From contig CAPEBR010000043.1 in assembly GCA_948602995.1 (NCBI GenBank), positions 1 to 34,001 of the forward strand: a stretch of DNA of 34,001 bases, in the 5' to 3' direction. Under the pieces are notes generated by a model. The model was given only the letters and a program-made list of their open reading frames with translations, was not told where the DNA came from and did not search any database. Position 1 is the first letter of the stretch; each line of letters starts with the position of its first letter. Positions 5,924 through 15,167 of this stretch are shown piece by piece. Source of the DNA: an uncultured Dorea sp. GTDB lineage: Bacteria > Bacillota > Clostridia > Lachnospirales > Lachnospiraceae. Both the position numbers and the translations under genes were made by a program.

Positions 5924-7387
5924 ATGAGATTAACAGAGCTGTTGGAACGTTTAGAATATGAAACTATTCAGGGCAGAAGTGATATTCAGATTACCGCCCT
6001 GGTCAATGATTCCCGGAAAGCCGGGCCGGGAAGCGCCTTTGTGTGCATCTCGGGAGCCGTGTCCGATGGACACGGATATGTACAGGAGGTTGCGAAGAAG
6101 GGAGCGGCGGCCGTGATTGTGGAAAAGGATGTGGAGGCGCCGGAGGGGCTTACTGTTATCCGGGTTGCGGATACCAGGTATGCGCTGGCGCTTATGTCTG
6201 CGGCATATTTTGGTTATCCGGCGGAGAAGCTTAAGGTAATCGGTATTACCGGCACGAAGGGTAAGACAACCACAACTTATATGGTACGGTCGATTCTGGA
6301 GGGCGTGGGGCACAAGGTGGGGCTCATCGGAACCATTGAAGCGATTATTGGTGATGAGACGATTCCGGCAAATAATACGACGCCTGAGTCTTATACCATT
6401 CAGGATTATTTTTCCAGGATGGTTAAGGCAGGCTGCGATTGTGTTGTTATGGAAGTTTCCTCCCAGGGGCTTATGCTGCACAGGACAGCGGGCATCCCTT
6501 TTGAGATTGGGATCTTTACAAATCTGGGGGAGGATCACATTGGCCCCAATGAGCATAAGGACTTTGAGGACTACAAGCGCTGCAAGGGACTTCTGTTTAA
6601 GCAGTGCAGAATCGGAATTGCGAACGCGGATGACCCGTGGTATAAGGACGTGTTTAGGGATGCGTCCTGTGAGACTGAGACTTTTGGCTTTAAGGAGGGG
6701 GCGGATCTTCGCGCCGAACGAGTGGAGCATATATCAAGGCCGGGTTATCTCGGGGTGAAATACCATGTAGCGGGCTTAAGTGATTTTGACGTGGAGATTG
6801 ATATTCCGGGTGAGTTCAGTGTATATAACTCCCTGACAGCGATTGCGGTTTGCAGGCATTTTGACGTCCCGGCGGAAAATATTAAGAGTGCTCTTAAAGT
6901 GGCAAAGGTAAAGGGCCGGATTGAGATGATTAAGGTGTCGGATGAATTTACCCTGATGATCGACTATGCGCACAATGCAATGAGCCTTGAGAGCCTGCTT
7001 CACACGCTGAGGGATTATAACCCGGAGCGCATCGTGACAGTGTTTGGATGCGGAGGAAACCGGGCGAAGAGCCGGCGCTATGAAATGGGCGAGGTGGCAG
7101 GAAGACTTTCGGACTTTACGATTATCACATCAGATAATCCCAGGTTTGAGGAGCCTCAGGGCATTATTGACGACATTGTGACTGGAATTAAGAAGACAGA
7201 AGGAAAATATATTGAAATATGTGACCGGAAGGAAGCGATCCGGTATGCGATCAGGAACGGAAGGCCGGGGGATGTAATTATTCTTGCCGGAAAGGGACAT
7301 GAGACCTATCAAGAGATTAAGGGAGTAAAATATGACATGGATGAGCGTGTGCTGATTCAGGAAATATTAGAGGAGCCTGGGGAGTAA
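5924..7387 (+). CDS. murE: UDP-MurNAc-tripeptide synthetase (meso-DAP adding)
   Basis: MurE adds the third stem-peptide residue to UDP-MurNAc-L-Ala-D-Glu in peptidoglycan synthesis, using ATP in the cytoplasm. The 487-residue length is typical. The N-terminal UDP-binding domain contains VNDSRKAGPGSAFVCI, the ATP loop is GITGTKGKTTTTYM (near residue 107), and NNTTPESYTIQ contacts the substrate. DNPRFEEP carries the DNPR motif that marks meso-diaminopimelate specificity, as opposed to lysine. The C-terminal part ends in GKGHETYQEI. The start is fixed by GGAGG 7 bases upstream. It is first in the plus-strand block, 10 bases before priA. Having murE directly ahead of priA, away from a dcw cluster, is a common clostridial arrangement. 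Confidence 0.95.
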   Translation: MRLTELLERLEYETIQGRSDIQITALVNDSRKAGPGSAFVCISGAVSDGHGYVQEVAKKGAAAVIVEKDVEAPEGLTVIRVADTRYALALMSAAYFGYPAEKLKVIGITGTKGKTTTTYMVRSILEGVGHKVGLIGTIEAIIGDETIPANNTTPESYTIQDYFSRMVKAGCDCVVMEVSSQGLMLHRTAGIPFEIGIFTNLGEDHIGPNEHKDFEDYKRCKGLLFKQCRIGIANADDPWYKDVFRDASCETETFGFKEGADLRAERVEHISRPGYLGVKYHVAGLSDFDVEIDIPGEFSVYNSLTAIAVCRHFDVPAENIKSALKVAKVKGRIEMIKVSDEFTLMIDYAHNAMSLESLLHTLRDYNPERIVTVFGCGGNRAKSRRYEMGEVAGRLSDFTIITSDNPRFEEPQGIIDDIVTGIKKTEGKYIEICDRKEAIRYAIRNGRPGDVIILAGKGHETYQEIKGVKYDMDERVLIQEILEEPGE

Positions 7388-7397
7388 GGCAGACAGC

Positions 7398-9638
7398 ATG
7401 TATGCAAGGGTAATTATAGATATTACACATGAAAAACTGGATAAAGTATTTGAGTACAGTATCCCTCCAGAGCTTGACGCAGTGCTGCAAACTGGCATGG
7501 AGGTGATCGTTCCCTTCGGAAGGGGGAACCGGCAGACATCCGGTTATATTGTTGGATTTACGGAAAAACCGGACTATGCGCCGGATCACATCAAGGAGAT
7601 TTTGCAGATTGCCGATGGCAGAAGAGCTATTGAATCAAAGCTTGTAACCCTGGCGGCATGGATGAAGGAGAACTATGGCGGCACCATGATTCAGGCCTTA
7701 AAGACAGTTCTCCCTATTAAAAAGAAGGGAAAGCTGCTTAAGAAGCGGTTGGTGCGTCTGCTCCTTGACGAGGAAGAAGGGAAAAAACAACTGGACTTCT
7801 ATCTGAATAAGAATCAAAAGGCGCGGGCAAGACTCCTTGCAGGCCTCCTTGACCAGCCGCGGCAGGAATATGAGCTGATCACAAAGAAGCTTCATGTGCC
7901 CGCATCTGTTATCCGGACACTTGAGGAACAGGGCGTGCTGAGCGTGGAGGAACAGCAGGCATTCCGAAGTCCCTGGTCCCTTCACATGGCAGACCAGAGA
8001 AGGAACAGGCATGAGATTGTCCTGTCCCCGGAGCAGAGGCAGGCAGCAGACCTGTTTATAAAGGATTACGATCAGGGGAAATACGAAACCTATCTTCTGT
8101 ACGGTGTGACCGGAAGCGGCAAGACAGAGGTCTATATGGAGATGATCAGCCATGTGGTGGCAAAGGGATGTCAGGCGATCGTCCTGATTCCGGAGATTGC
8201 CCTTACCTATCAGACTGTGCTCCGCTTTTACGGAAGATTCGGCGACAGAGTGTCTATTTTAAATTCCAGGCTTTCTCCAGGGGAGCGGTCTGACCAGATG
8301 GAGAGGGTAGGGCGGGGGGAAGTGGATGTGATGATTGGTCCCCGTTCCGCCCTTTTTACGCCATTTTCGAACCTGGGACTGATCGTAATTGATGAGGAAC
8401 ATGAGACAGCATATAAGAGCGAGCAGGTTCCCAGGTATCATGCCAGGGAGACAGCTGTTATGCGTGGCAGGCTTGAAGGGGCAAGTGTGGTGCTTGGTTC
8501 AGCAACTCCGTCCCTGGAGGCCTTTTACCGGTGTGAAAAGGGGGAATACACCTGCCTGACTCTGGCAAACCGCGTGGCTAAGAAGGAGATGGCGGCTGTA
8601 TATACAGTTGATATGCGGGAAGAATTAAGACGGGGCAACCGTTCGGTCTTAAGTGACAGGCTTAGTGAACTGATCACAGACAGACTGCAAAAGGGCCGGC
8701 AGATTATGCTTTTTTTAAATAGAAGGGGATATGCAGGATTTGTTTCTTGCCGTTCCTGCGGATATGTAGTAAAATGTTCTCATTGTGATGTATCTTTATC
8801 TGCTCACAAGAACGGCAGGCTGGTATGTCATTACTGCGGATATGAGGAGCCTGCAGTAAAGGAGTGCCCGTCCTGCGGCTCTCCCTATATCGGTGGCTTC
8901 AAGATGGGGACAGAAGCAATAGAAGATCTTGTAAAACGCCGGTTTCCCCAGGCAGGAGTGCTTCGCATGGACATGGACACAACCCGGACAAAGGATGGGC
9001 ATGAAAAGATTCTGTCTGCCTTTGCAAATGGGGAGGCAGACATTCTGATTGGTACACAGATGATTGTAAAGGGACACGATTTTCCCAATGTAACGCTGGT
9101 TGGAGTACTGGCAGCGGATATGTCGCTTTACACAGATGATTACCGGGCAGCAGAAAGGACCTTTGCGCTTCTTACCCAGGCGGCGGGAAGAGCCGGGCGC
9201 GGCAGGAAACGTGGAGAGGTTGTCATTCAGACTTACAGCCCGGAGCATTACAGCATCACCTGTGCAGCGCGCCAGGATTATGAAGGATTTTATGAGGAGG
9301 AGATGCGTTACCGGCGGCTGATGGGTTATCCGCCGGCGGCAGAGCTTCTTGCGGTTCTCGCAACCGGTGAGGATGAGGAGCTTCTTAACACGGCAGCCGG
9401 ATACCTGAAGGAATTCGCGCGGCGGGCAGGAGGTGACAGAGGACTTCAGATCATCGGGCCGGCAAGCCCCTTTGTGGGAAAAGTCAGTGATGTATACCGC
9501 AGAGTGATCTATCTTAAGAGCAGAGACTATCAGCTGTTAATCACAGTTAAAAATTATATGGAGCAGTATATTGAAATAAATAAAGGGTTTCAGACGCTTC
9601 GGATTCAGTTTGATTTTAACCCGCTAAATATTTTTTAA
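7398..9638 (+). CDS. priA: primosomal protein N', replication restart helicase
   Basis: PriA recognises stalled forks and D-loops and reloads the replicative helicase through DnaD/DnaB/DnaI. It is a superfamily 2 3'-to-5' DNA helicase of normal length (746 residues). Visible parts are the N-terminal 3'-end-binding domain (MYARVIIDI...KVFEYSIP), Walker A GVTGSGKTEVYM (near residue 235), Walker B DEEHE, and LGSATPSLE. The zinc-binding insert has paired cysteines from CRSCGYVVKCSHC through CPSCGSPY. Helicase motifs V and VI read GTQMIVKGHDFPNV and TQAAGRAGRG. The start at 7398 has only a distant GGAG site, but the N-terminal sequence matches the family start. The priA-def-fmt order is strongly conserved in Firmicutes. 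Confidence 0.97.
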   Translation: MYARVIIDITHEKLDKVFEYSIPPELDAVLQTGMEVIVPFGRGNRQTSGYIVGFTEKPDYAPDHIKEILQIADGRRAIESKLVTLAAWMKENYGGTMIQALKTVLPIKKKGKLLKKRLVRLLLDEEEGKKQLDFYLNKNQKARARLLAGLLDQPRQEYELITKKLHVPASVIRTLEEQGVLSVEEQQAFRSPWSLHMADQRRNRHEIVLSPEQRQAADLFIKDYDQGKYETYLLYGVTGSGKTEVYMEMISHVVAKGCQAIVLIPEIALTYQTVLRFYGRFGDRVSILNSRLSPGERSDQMERVGRGEVDVMIGPRSALFTPFSNLGLIVIDEEHETAYKSEQVPRYHARETAVMRGRLEGASVVLGSATPSLEAFYRCEKGEYTCLTLANRVAKKEMAAVYTVDMREELRRGNRSVLSDRLSELITDRLQKGRQIMLFLNRRGYAGFVSCRSCGYVVKCSHCDVSLSAHKNGRLVCHYCGYEEPAVKECPSCGSPYIGGFKMGTEAIEDLVKRRFPQAGVLRMDMDTTRTKDGHEKILSAFANGEADILIGTQMIVKGHDFPNVTLVGVLAADMSLYTDDYRAAERTFALLTQAAGRAGRGRKRGEVVIQTYSPEHYSITCAARQDYEGFYEEEMRYRRLMGYPPAAELLAVLATGEDEELLNTAAGYLKEFARRAGGDRGLQIIGPASPFVGKVSDVYRRVIYLKSRDYQLLITVKNYMEQYIEINKGFQTLRIQFDFNPLNIF

Positions 9639-9651
9639 GGAGAATAGAACT

Positions 9652-10128
9652 ATGGCGATAAGAAAGATTCGTGAGCTGGGAGAAGAAGTATTAACAAAAA
9701 GGTGTAAGGAAGTACCGAAGATGACGCTTCGGACGAAGATTCTCATCGGGGATATGCTGGATACGATGTATGATGCAGGAGGCGTAGGGCTTGCGGCGCC
9801 TCAGGTGGGGATATTAAAACGGATTGTAACCATTGATATTGGGGACGATACGGGTGCACTGATTCTGGTGAATCCAGAGATCCTGGAAACCAGCGGCGAG
9901 CAGACCGGAGATGAGGGATGCTTAAGTGTTCCGGGGAAAGCGGGAGCGGTGACGAGGCCCAATTATGTAAAGGTAAAAGCATTTAATGAAAAGATGGAGG
10001 AGATTGTGGTAGAGGGCGAGGAGCTTCTTGCCCGGGCAATCTGCCATGAGGTTGACCACCTGGAGGGAAGGATGTACGTGGATCTGGTAGAAGGCGGGCT
10101 TCATGATGTTGAGATGGAGGAAGAGTAG
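9652..10128 (+). CDS. def: peptide deformylase
   Basis: This iron (or zinc) enzyme removes the formyl group from the N-terminal methionine of nascent chains at the ribosome. All three motifs are present: GVGLAAPQVG, EGCLSVPG (metal Cys) and CHEVDHLEG (H-x-x-x-H with catalytic Glu). The 158-residue length is that of the short type 1/3-like clostridial deformylase. AAGGAG sits 10 bases ahead of ATG 9652. It is separated from fmt by 3 bases, so the enzyme that adds the formyl group and the one that removes it are translated from the same message. Confidence 0.97.
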   Translation: MAIRKIRELGEEVLTKRCKEVPKMTLRTKILIGDMLDTMYDAGGVGLAAPQVGILKRIVTIDIGDDTGALILVNPEILETSGEQTGDEGCLSVPGKAGAVTRPNYVKVKAFNEKMEEIVVEGEELLARAICHEVDHLEGRMYVDLVEGGLHDVEMEEE

Positions 10129-10131
10129 CAG

Positions 10132-11070
10132 ATGAGAGTAATCTTTATGGGAACACCAGATATTGCAGTAGGAACACTTCAGGCGCTTGCGAAGGAGCAC
10201 GAGGTCGTGCTGGCAGTTACGCAGCCGGACAAACCAAAGGGAAGAGGCGGGAAGATGCAGTACACCCCGGTAAAGGAAGCAGCAGTTTCCCTGGGAATTC
10301 CTGTCTGCCAGCCAAAAAAGATAAGAGAGCCGGAATGTGTTAAGAAGCTTTCCGAATATCACGCAGATGTGATGGTGGTGATTGCCTTCGGGCAGATTCT
10401 TCCAAAGGAGATTCTGGAGATGACGCCCTATGGATGTATCAATATCCATGCGTCCCTGCTCCCGAAGTACAGGGGGGCGGCGCCGATTCAGTGGGCAGTG
10501 ATTAATGGTGAGAAGGTTTCCGGCGTGACCACAATGCAGATGGATGAAGGACTGGATACCGGAGATATACTCCTTAAAGAGGAGATTATTTTAGAGGAAA
10601 AGGAGACAGGCGGGAGTCTTCATGATAAGATTGCACAGTGTGGTGCAGCGCTCTGCCTTAAGACACTTAAGCTTCTGAAGGAAGGAAAGATTGTGCCGGT
10701 AAAACAGGGGGAGAGCCCAACGGAATATGCCCGGATGCTGGATAAAGGCATTGGTAATATTAACTGGGAGTCACCTGCAGTGTCCATAGAGCGTCTGATA
10801 AGAGGGCTTAATCCATGGCCCAGTGCCTACACGCACTGGAACGGAAAGGTTATGAAGATCTGGCAGGCCGAAGTGCAAAAAGGAGACAGCGGCAGAGAAC
10901 CTGGAACAGTTGTGGATGTGCAAAAGGATGGCTTTCTTGTGCAGACAGGCACCGGCCTTCTGAAAATAACAGAATTACAGATCCCGGGAAAGAAGCGGAT
11001 GGATGCGGGGGCATTCCTGCGTGGATATACGGTCGAACCAGGTTTCATGTTTGAAAATATGACGATGTAA
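10132..11070 (+). CDS. fmt: methionyl-tRNA formyltransferase
   Basis: Fmt transfers a formyl group from 10-formyl-tetrahydrofolate to initiator Met-tRNA. The 312-residue protein has an N-terminal Rossmann domain (MRVIFMGTPDIAVGTL). The catalytic and folate-binding region reads NIHASLLPKYRGAAPIQWAV, with the conserved Asn-x-His, followed by DEGLDTGDIL with the conserved Asp. The C-terminal OB-like tRNA-binding domain includes GLNPWPSAYTHWNGK. The ribosome site GGAGG lies inside the end of def. The stop codon at 11068-11070 is the first part of a folded intergenic element. Confidence 0.97.
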   Translation: MRVIFMGTPDIAVGTLQALAKEHEVVLAVTQPDKPKGRGGKMQYTPVKEAAVSLGIPVCQPKKIREPECVKKLSEYHADVMVVIAFGQILPKEILEMTPYGCINIHASLLPKYRGAAPIQWAVINGEKVSGVTTMQMDEGLDTGDILLKEEIILEEKETGGSLHDKIAQCGAALCLKTLKLLKEGKIVPVKQGESPTEYARMLDKGIGNINWESPAVSIERLIRGLNPWPSAYTHWNGKVMKIWQAEVQKGDSGREPGTVVDVQKDGFLVQTGTGLLKITELQIPGKKRMDAGAFLRGYTVEPGFMFENMTM

Positions 11071-11187
11071 GCGTCAAAAGGTATTTTGACGCTTCTGATA
11101 CACGGATTGTTCCGTGCTTACGCACTCCCACAATCCTAAAGTCATGCTTTTTCATGCAAGCATGAAACGCATGACCTTTTGACGCTT
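11069..11187. repeat. five-part folded intergenic element A
   Basis: Outer arms AAGCGTCAAAAGGT (11069-11082) and ACCTTTTGACGCTT (11174-11187) are perfectly complementary. The 5' arm can alternatively fold locally as GCGTCAAAA-GGTA-TTTTGACGC (11071-11092). Inside lie hairpin CACGGA-TTGT-TCCGTG (11101-11116), a linker containing GCACTCCCACAATC (11122-11135), and a hairpin region from GTCATGC to GCATGAC (11141-11175) with an inner TTTCATGC/GCATGAAA stem. The same five-part order, on the other strand, occurs at 21560-21692 with unrelated stem sequences. It could act as a terminator for fmt, or as a mobile structured repeat. Confidence 0.7.
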
Positions 11188-11291
11188 GTATCAAAATATT
11201 AAATAAATATGAAATTGAAGTTTTTTTGCGGTTTTTCATATATAATAGTCTTTAATTGAATTGACTGTTTTACAATAGAAGGAGGAATTGT

Positions 11292-11996
11292 ATGTATTAT
11301 CCAATGTATTTTGACCCCACATATTTTCTTGTTCTTCTGGGCGTGATTATCTGTCTGCTGGCATCCTCCAGAATGAAATCAACCTTTCATAAGTATTCGA
11401 GTGTACGTAATCACTCCGGCATAACAGGGAAAGAGGCAGCAGAGCAGATCCTTCACCGGGCAGGGATTTATGATGTCCGGGTAGAACGGGTGTCAGGTGA
11501 CCTCACGGATCATTATGATCCCAGAAGCAAGGTCTTAAGGCTGTCGGATTCCATTTATTCCAGGACGTCAGTGGCTGCCCTGGGAGTAGCTGCCCATGAG
11601 TGCGGGCATGCCATCCAGCATCAGGTGGGATATCTCCCCCTTTCAATCAGGGGGGCGCTAGTGCCAGTGGCTAATTTCGGGAGTACCATCGCCTGGCCGC
11701 TGATTATCATCGGGATGTTTATCGGCTCCGGATCCTCCTCCCTTTTGATTAATCTTGGCATCCTGGCCTTTTCACTGGCTGTACTCTTTCAGATTGTAAC
11801 ACTTCCAGTGGAGTTTAATGCATCAGGCCGGGCGATTAAGATACTGGGTGAATCCGGCCTTCTATATCCGGATGAGGTGCATTCGGCGCGGAAGGTGCTG
11901 ACAGCGGCAGCGCTTACCTATGTGGCAGGTGCAGCATCTGCAATCCTGCAGCTTCTCAGAATCCTGATCCTTACCAGTGGCAGAAGGGACGATTAG
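11292..11996 (+). CDS. zinc metallopeptidase, membrane-bound (YugP family)
   Basis: This 234-residue membrane protein belongs to the neutral zinc metallopeptidase family (Zn_peptidase_2, B. subtilis YugP-like). It has an N-terminal hydrophobic segment (YFLVLLGVIICLLAS), then the soluble region with HECGHAIQHQ, an H-E-x-x-H zinc site near residue 99. Further hydrophobic segments lie around residues 130-150, 153-170 and near the C-terminus. GGAGG stands 7 bases before ATG 11292. A TATAAT at 11241-11246 suggests a local promoter, though the -35 is poor. Here it sits between fmt and rsmB, which are adjacent in B. subtilis, and its end lies 4 bases before the rsmB start. Its substrate is unknown. 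Confidence 0.9.
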   Translation: MYYPMYFDPTYFLVLLGVIICLLASSRMKSTFHKYSSVRNHSGITGKEAAEQILHRAGIYDVRVERVSGDLTDHYDPRSKVLRLSDSIYSRTSVAALGVAAHECGHAIQHQVGYLPLSIRGALVPVANFGSTIAWPLIIIGMFIGSGSSSLLINLGILAFSLAVLFQIVTLPVEFNASGRAIKILGESGLLYPDEVHSARKVLTAAALTYVAGAASAILQLLRILILTSGRRDD

Positions 11997-12000
11997 AAAG

Positions 12001-13302
12001 ATGACAATAACAGGCCGGGAGATTGTGCTTGAGACCCTGCTTCTGATTACAAGGGACGGAGAGTTCAGTCATATTGCTTTGAAAAATGTTCTTGACAAAT
12101 ATCAGTATCTGGATAAGAAGGAGCGTGCATTCATTTCGAGAGTTGTGAATGGCACGCTTGAACGCATGATTGAGATGGATTATATCATCGATCATTTTTC
12201 CAGTATAAAAGTGAAAAAAATGAAGCCGGTTATACGGACGATCCTCAGAAGCAGCGTGTACCAGATCAGGTATATGGACAGTGTCCCGGATTCTGCAGTC
12301 TGTAATGAGGCGGTTAAGCTTGCGGCAAAAAAAGGTTTTTTGAATCTGAAGGGATTCGTCAATGGAGTTCTCCGGAATATCAGCCGGAGGATCAGTGAGG
12401 TTCCTTTTCCTGACAGAACCGACCTGCGAAGGTTTATCTCAGTAAGATATTCCCTTCCGGAATGGCTGGTGAGCCAGTGGCTTTCGGTGTATGATGAGGA
12501 CACAGTCATTGGAATGGGGGAGGAATTTTTAAAGGAAAAACCGGTATCCATCCGGTGCTGTACGAACCGGATTACGCCTGGGGAGTTGGAGGACGAGCTT
12601 GCAGCAGAAGGAGTTACAGTAAGAAGAGAACCGGTAGTTCCCGGAGCATTTTATATAGCAGGCTATGATTATATAGCAGGGTTAAAGAGTTTTCAGCAGG
12701 GGCATTTCTATGTACAGGATTTAAGCTCCATGCTTGCGGCAGGATGGGCAGAGGTGAAGGACGGAGAGTATGTAATTGATGTCTGCGCAGCGCCGGGAGG
12801 CAAAGCGCTGCACATTGCAGAGCTGCTTGGCGGCAGCGGTCATGTGGAAGCAAGAGATCTGACGGATTATAAGGTGTCTCTGATCCAGGAGAATATTGAG
12901 AAAAGCGGACTTTTGAATATTGAAGCATTAAAGCGTGACGCCCTTGTGACGGATCCGCAAGCCCTGGAAAAGGCGGATCTGGTCATTGCGGATCTGCCTT
13001 GTTCCGGACTGGGCGTACTTGGGAAAAAGCCGGATCTTAAGTATAAGATGACGGAAAAGCAGCAGGGAGAGCTTGTAAGGCTTCAGAGACAGATTTTATC
13101 CATTGTAAACCATTATGTGAAGCCTGGCGGAAGACTTCTGTTTTGCACCTGTACGATTCACCGGAAGGAAAATGAAGAAAATGCCGTATGGTTTGTAAAG
13201 AAATATCCGGAGTTCACTCTTGTCCGCGAACGACAGCTTCTTCCGGGAAAGGACAAGACAGACGGATTTTATATGGCATTATTCCAAAGGGCGGGGCTGT
13301 AA
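12001..13302 (+). CDS. rsmB: 16S rRNA (cytosine-967-C5)-methyltransferase
   Basis: RsmB methylates C967 of 16S rRNA with S-adenosylmethionine. The 433-residue protein has an N-terminal NusB-like RNA-binding domain (about residues 1-130) and a C-terminal methyltransferase domain. The SAM loop reads VIDVCAAPGGKALHIAE, motif IV DLPCSGLGVLGKKPD carries one catalytic Cys, and FCTCTIHRKENEENA carries the other. ATG 12001 is preferred over an upstream GTG at 11977 that overlaps the metallopeptidase gene, because homologues begin near MTITGREIVLETL. The ribosome site is weak (AGAAAG), suggesting translational coupling to the previous gene. The gap to rlmN is 72 bases. Confidence 0.95.
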   Translation: MTITGREIVLETLLLITRDGEFSHIALKNVLDKYQYLDKKERAFISRVVNGTLERMIEMDYIIDHFSSIKVKKMKPVIRTILRSSVYQIRYMDSVPDSAVCNEAVKLAAKKGFLNLKGFVNGVLRNISRRISEVPFPDRTDLRRFISVRYSLPEWLVSQWLSVYDEDTVIGMGEEFLKEKPVSIRCCTNRITPGELEDELAAEGVTVRREPVVPGAFYIAGYDYIAGLKSFQQGHFYVQDLSSMLAAGWAEVKDGEYVIDVCAAPGGKALHIAELLGGSGHVEARDLTDYKVSLIQENIEKSGLLNIEALKRDALVTDPQALEKADLVIADLPCSGLGVLGKKPDLKYKMTEKQQGELVRLQRQILSIVNHYVKPGGRLLFCTCTIHRKENEENAVWFVKKYPEFTLVRERQLLPGKDKTDGFYMALFQRAGL

Positions 13303-13374
13303 AGGCTTGTATATCAAGTGCGGTGGAAGTAGCTTCAAAGTGGGATAGATGCATTACTGCGAGAGGGAAGAACT

Positions 13375-14427
13375 GTGAAAAAAAAGGATATTGTTTCTTA
13401 TAATTATGAAGAGCTGGCACAGGAAGTGCAGGCCTTTGGAGAAAAGCCGTACCGGGCAAAGCAGATTTATGCCTGGCTCCATGAAAGAGGGGCAGACAGC
13501 TTTAAGGAGATGACCAATCTTTCAAAATCATTGCGGGAGCGTCTGTCTGAAGAATACGAGATTGCCCAGATGCGCATTGCAGCAAGGCAGAGGTCAGAGC
13601 TTGACTCTACGGAAAAATTTTTGTTTGAGCTTTCAGACGGTAATCTGATTGAGAGTGTACTGATGAGGCATACCTATGGCAATTCGGTGTGTGTCTCATC
13701 CCAGGTGGGCTGCCGGATGGGATGCAGGTTCTGCGCTTCCACCATAGACGGACTGGAGAGGAATCTTACTCCGTCGGAGATATTAAGACAGATCTATCAG
13801 ATTCAAAAGCTTACGGAGGAGAGAGTTTCCCATGTGGTTGTCATGGGAACCGGGGAGCCTCTTGATAACTATGATAATTTTGTGAAATTCATACATATGA
13901 TCAGTGACAGTCACGGCCTCCATATCAGCCAGAGGAATATTACAGCTTCCACCTGCGGGATTGTACCTGGCATGAGAAGACTTTCGGAAGAAGGACTCCA
14001 GATTACGCTGGCTCTTTCTCTCCATGCTTCCAATCAGGAGAAGAGAAAGCAGCTAATGCCTGTGGCAAACCGCTATGAGCTTGAAGAGGTGCTTAAGGCC
14101 TGTGATGATTATTTTAAAAGAACAGGGAGACGTGTTACCTTTGAATATAGCCTGGCAGCAGGCGTAAATGATACAGAACAGGACGCATGGGAGCTCTCAG
14201 AGCTTCTTAAGGGCAAAAACTGCCACCTGAATCTGATCCCGGTAAATCCGGTAAAAGAGAGGAATTTTAAGAAGCCTGACAGTAAAAAAGCCCATGAATT
14301 TGAAAATAAACTTGAAAAAAACGGAATAAATGTTACTATAAGAAGGGAAAGAGGTTCCGATATAGATGGAGCATGCGGACAGCTGAGAAGAAGATATGCT
14401 GCCGGCAAGAGGGAGAAACAAGAATGA
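13375..14427 (+). CDS. rlmN: dual-specificity 23S rRNA/tRNA adenine-C2 methyltransferase
   Basis: RlmN is a radical SAM enzyme that methylates C2 of A2503 in 23S rRNA and A37 in some tRNAs. The radical SAM cluster motif is CRMGCRFCAST (C-x3-C-x2-C) near residue 115. GTGEPLDNYDNF follows, and the mechanistic cysteines lie in the C-terminal region (around DIDGACGQL) and the cluster region. The length is 350 residues, typical. The start is GTG 13375 with AGAGGG 7 bases ahead. The stop codon overlaps the phosphatase start by four bases (ATGA). Confidence 0.96.
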   Translation: MKKKDIVSYNYEELAQEVQAFGEKPYRAKQIYAWLHERGADSFKEMTNLSKSLRERLSEEYEIAQMRIAARQRSELDSTEKFLFELSDGNLIESVLMRHTYGNSVCVSSQVGCRMGCRFCASTIDGLERNLTPSEILRQIYQIQKLTEERVSHVVVMGTGEPLDNYDNFVKFIHMISDSHGLHISQRNITASTCGIVPGMRRLSEEGLQITLALSLHASNQEKRKQLMPVANRYELEEVLKACDDYFKRTGRRVTFEYSLAAGVNDTEQDAWELSELLKGKNCHLNLIPVNPVKERNFKKPDSKKAHEFENKLEKNGINVTIRRERGSDIDGACGQLRRRYAAGKREKQE

Positions 14428-15167
14428 AACTATATGCAATGACTGACGTGGGAAGAAAACGTGAAATTAATCAGGATTATGTATATGTGACGGATAAGCC
14501 GATCGGTCCGTTCCCGAATCTGCTTGTAGTTGCTGACGGCATGGGCGGTCATAAGGCAGGAGACTTTGCGTCGAAGTATACAGTCATGGTGCTGCGGGAG
14601 GAGCTTGAGAAGACGACTCTTAAGAAACCGGAGGAAATTCTGAGGAATGTTGTTGCGATAGCGAACCACAAGCTGATACAGATATCCGAGACTGACGTGA
14701 AGCTGGAGGGAATGGGTACGACGCTGGTGGCGGCCACTGTAATTGGAAATACACTATACTTTTCGAATGTTGGAGACAGCAGGCTCTATCTGATTAATGA
14801 TAAGATCCGTCAGATCTCAAAGGATCATTCTCTTGTGGAAGAGATGGTCAGGCTGGGAGGAATTAAGGCAGAGGAAGCAAAGCACCATCCGGATAAGAAT
14901 ATTATCACAAGGGCGATGGGAGTGAAGGAAGACGTAGAGGCAGACATCTATGAGTACAGACTGCATAAGGGAGATCTGATTCTGATGTGTACAGACGGCC
15001 TGAGCAATATGGTAGAAGATGAAGATATGTTTGATATTGTAAAGAGTGCAAGGGATATTGTAGAAGCTGTATTGATGTTGATAGAAAAGGCAAATAGTAA
15101 TGGCGGGAAGGATAACATAGGGGTTGTTATGGCAGAGCCACTGGCAGATGAGGTGAGCAAATGGTGA
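14424..15167 (+). CDS. stp: PP2C-family Ser/Thr protein phosphatase
   Basis: This 247-residue metal-dependent phosphatase is the partner of the PASTA kinase encoded next. PP2C motifs in order are TDVGRKREINQDYV, VVADGMGGHKAGD (metal Asp), GTTLVAA, NVGDSRLYLI, ILMCTDGLSNMV and GGKDNIGVVM. The start is ATG 14424, overlapping the rlmN stop (ATGA) with an AGGGAG site just upstream. A longer open frame reaching back to 14373 lies inside rlmN and is not needed. B. subtilis PrpC and S. aureus Stp1 occupy the same position. It reverses phosphorylation by PrkC of cell-division, cell-wall and translation factors. Confidence 0.96.
   Translation: MKLYAMTDVGRKREINQDYVYVTDKPIGPFPNLLVVADGMGGHKAGDFASKYTVMVLREELEKTTLKKPEEILRNVVAIANHKLIQISETDVKLEGMGTTLVAATVIGNTLYFSNVGDSRLYLINDKIRQISKDHSLVEEMVRLGGIKAEEAKHHPDKNIITRAMGVKEDVEADIYEYRLHKGDLILMCTDGLSNMVEDEDMFDIVKSARDIVEAVLMLIEKANSNGGKDNIGVVMAEPLADEVSKW

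Noticed and set aside
5951..6730. Long minus-strand open frame (about 259 codons) opposite murE
   Set aside because: It is the antisense shadow of an unambiguous murE; it lacks a ribosome site and recognisable motifs.
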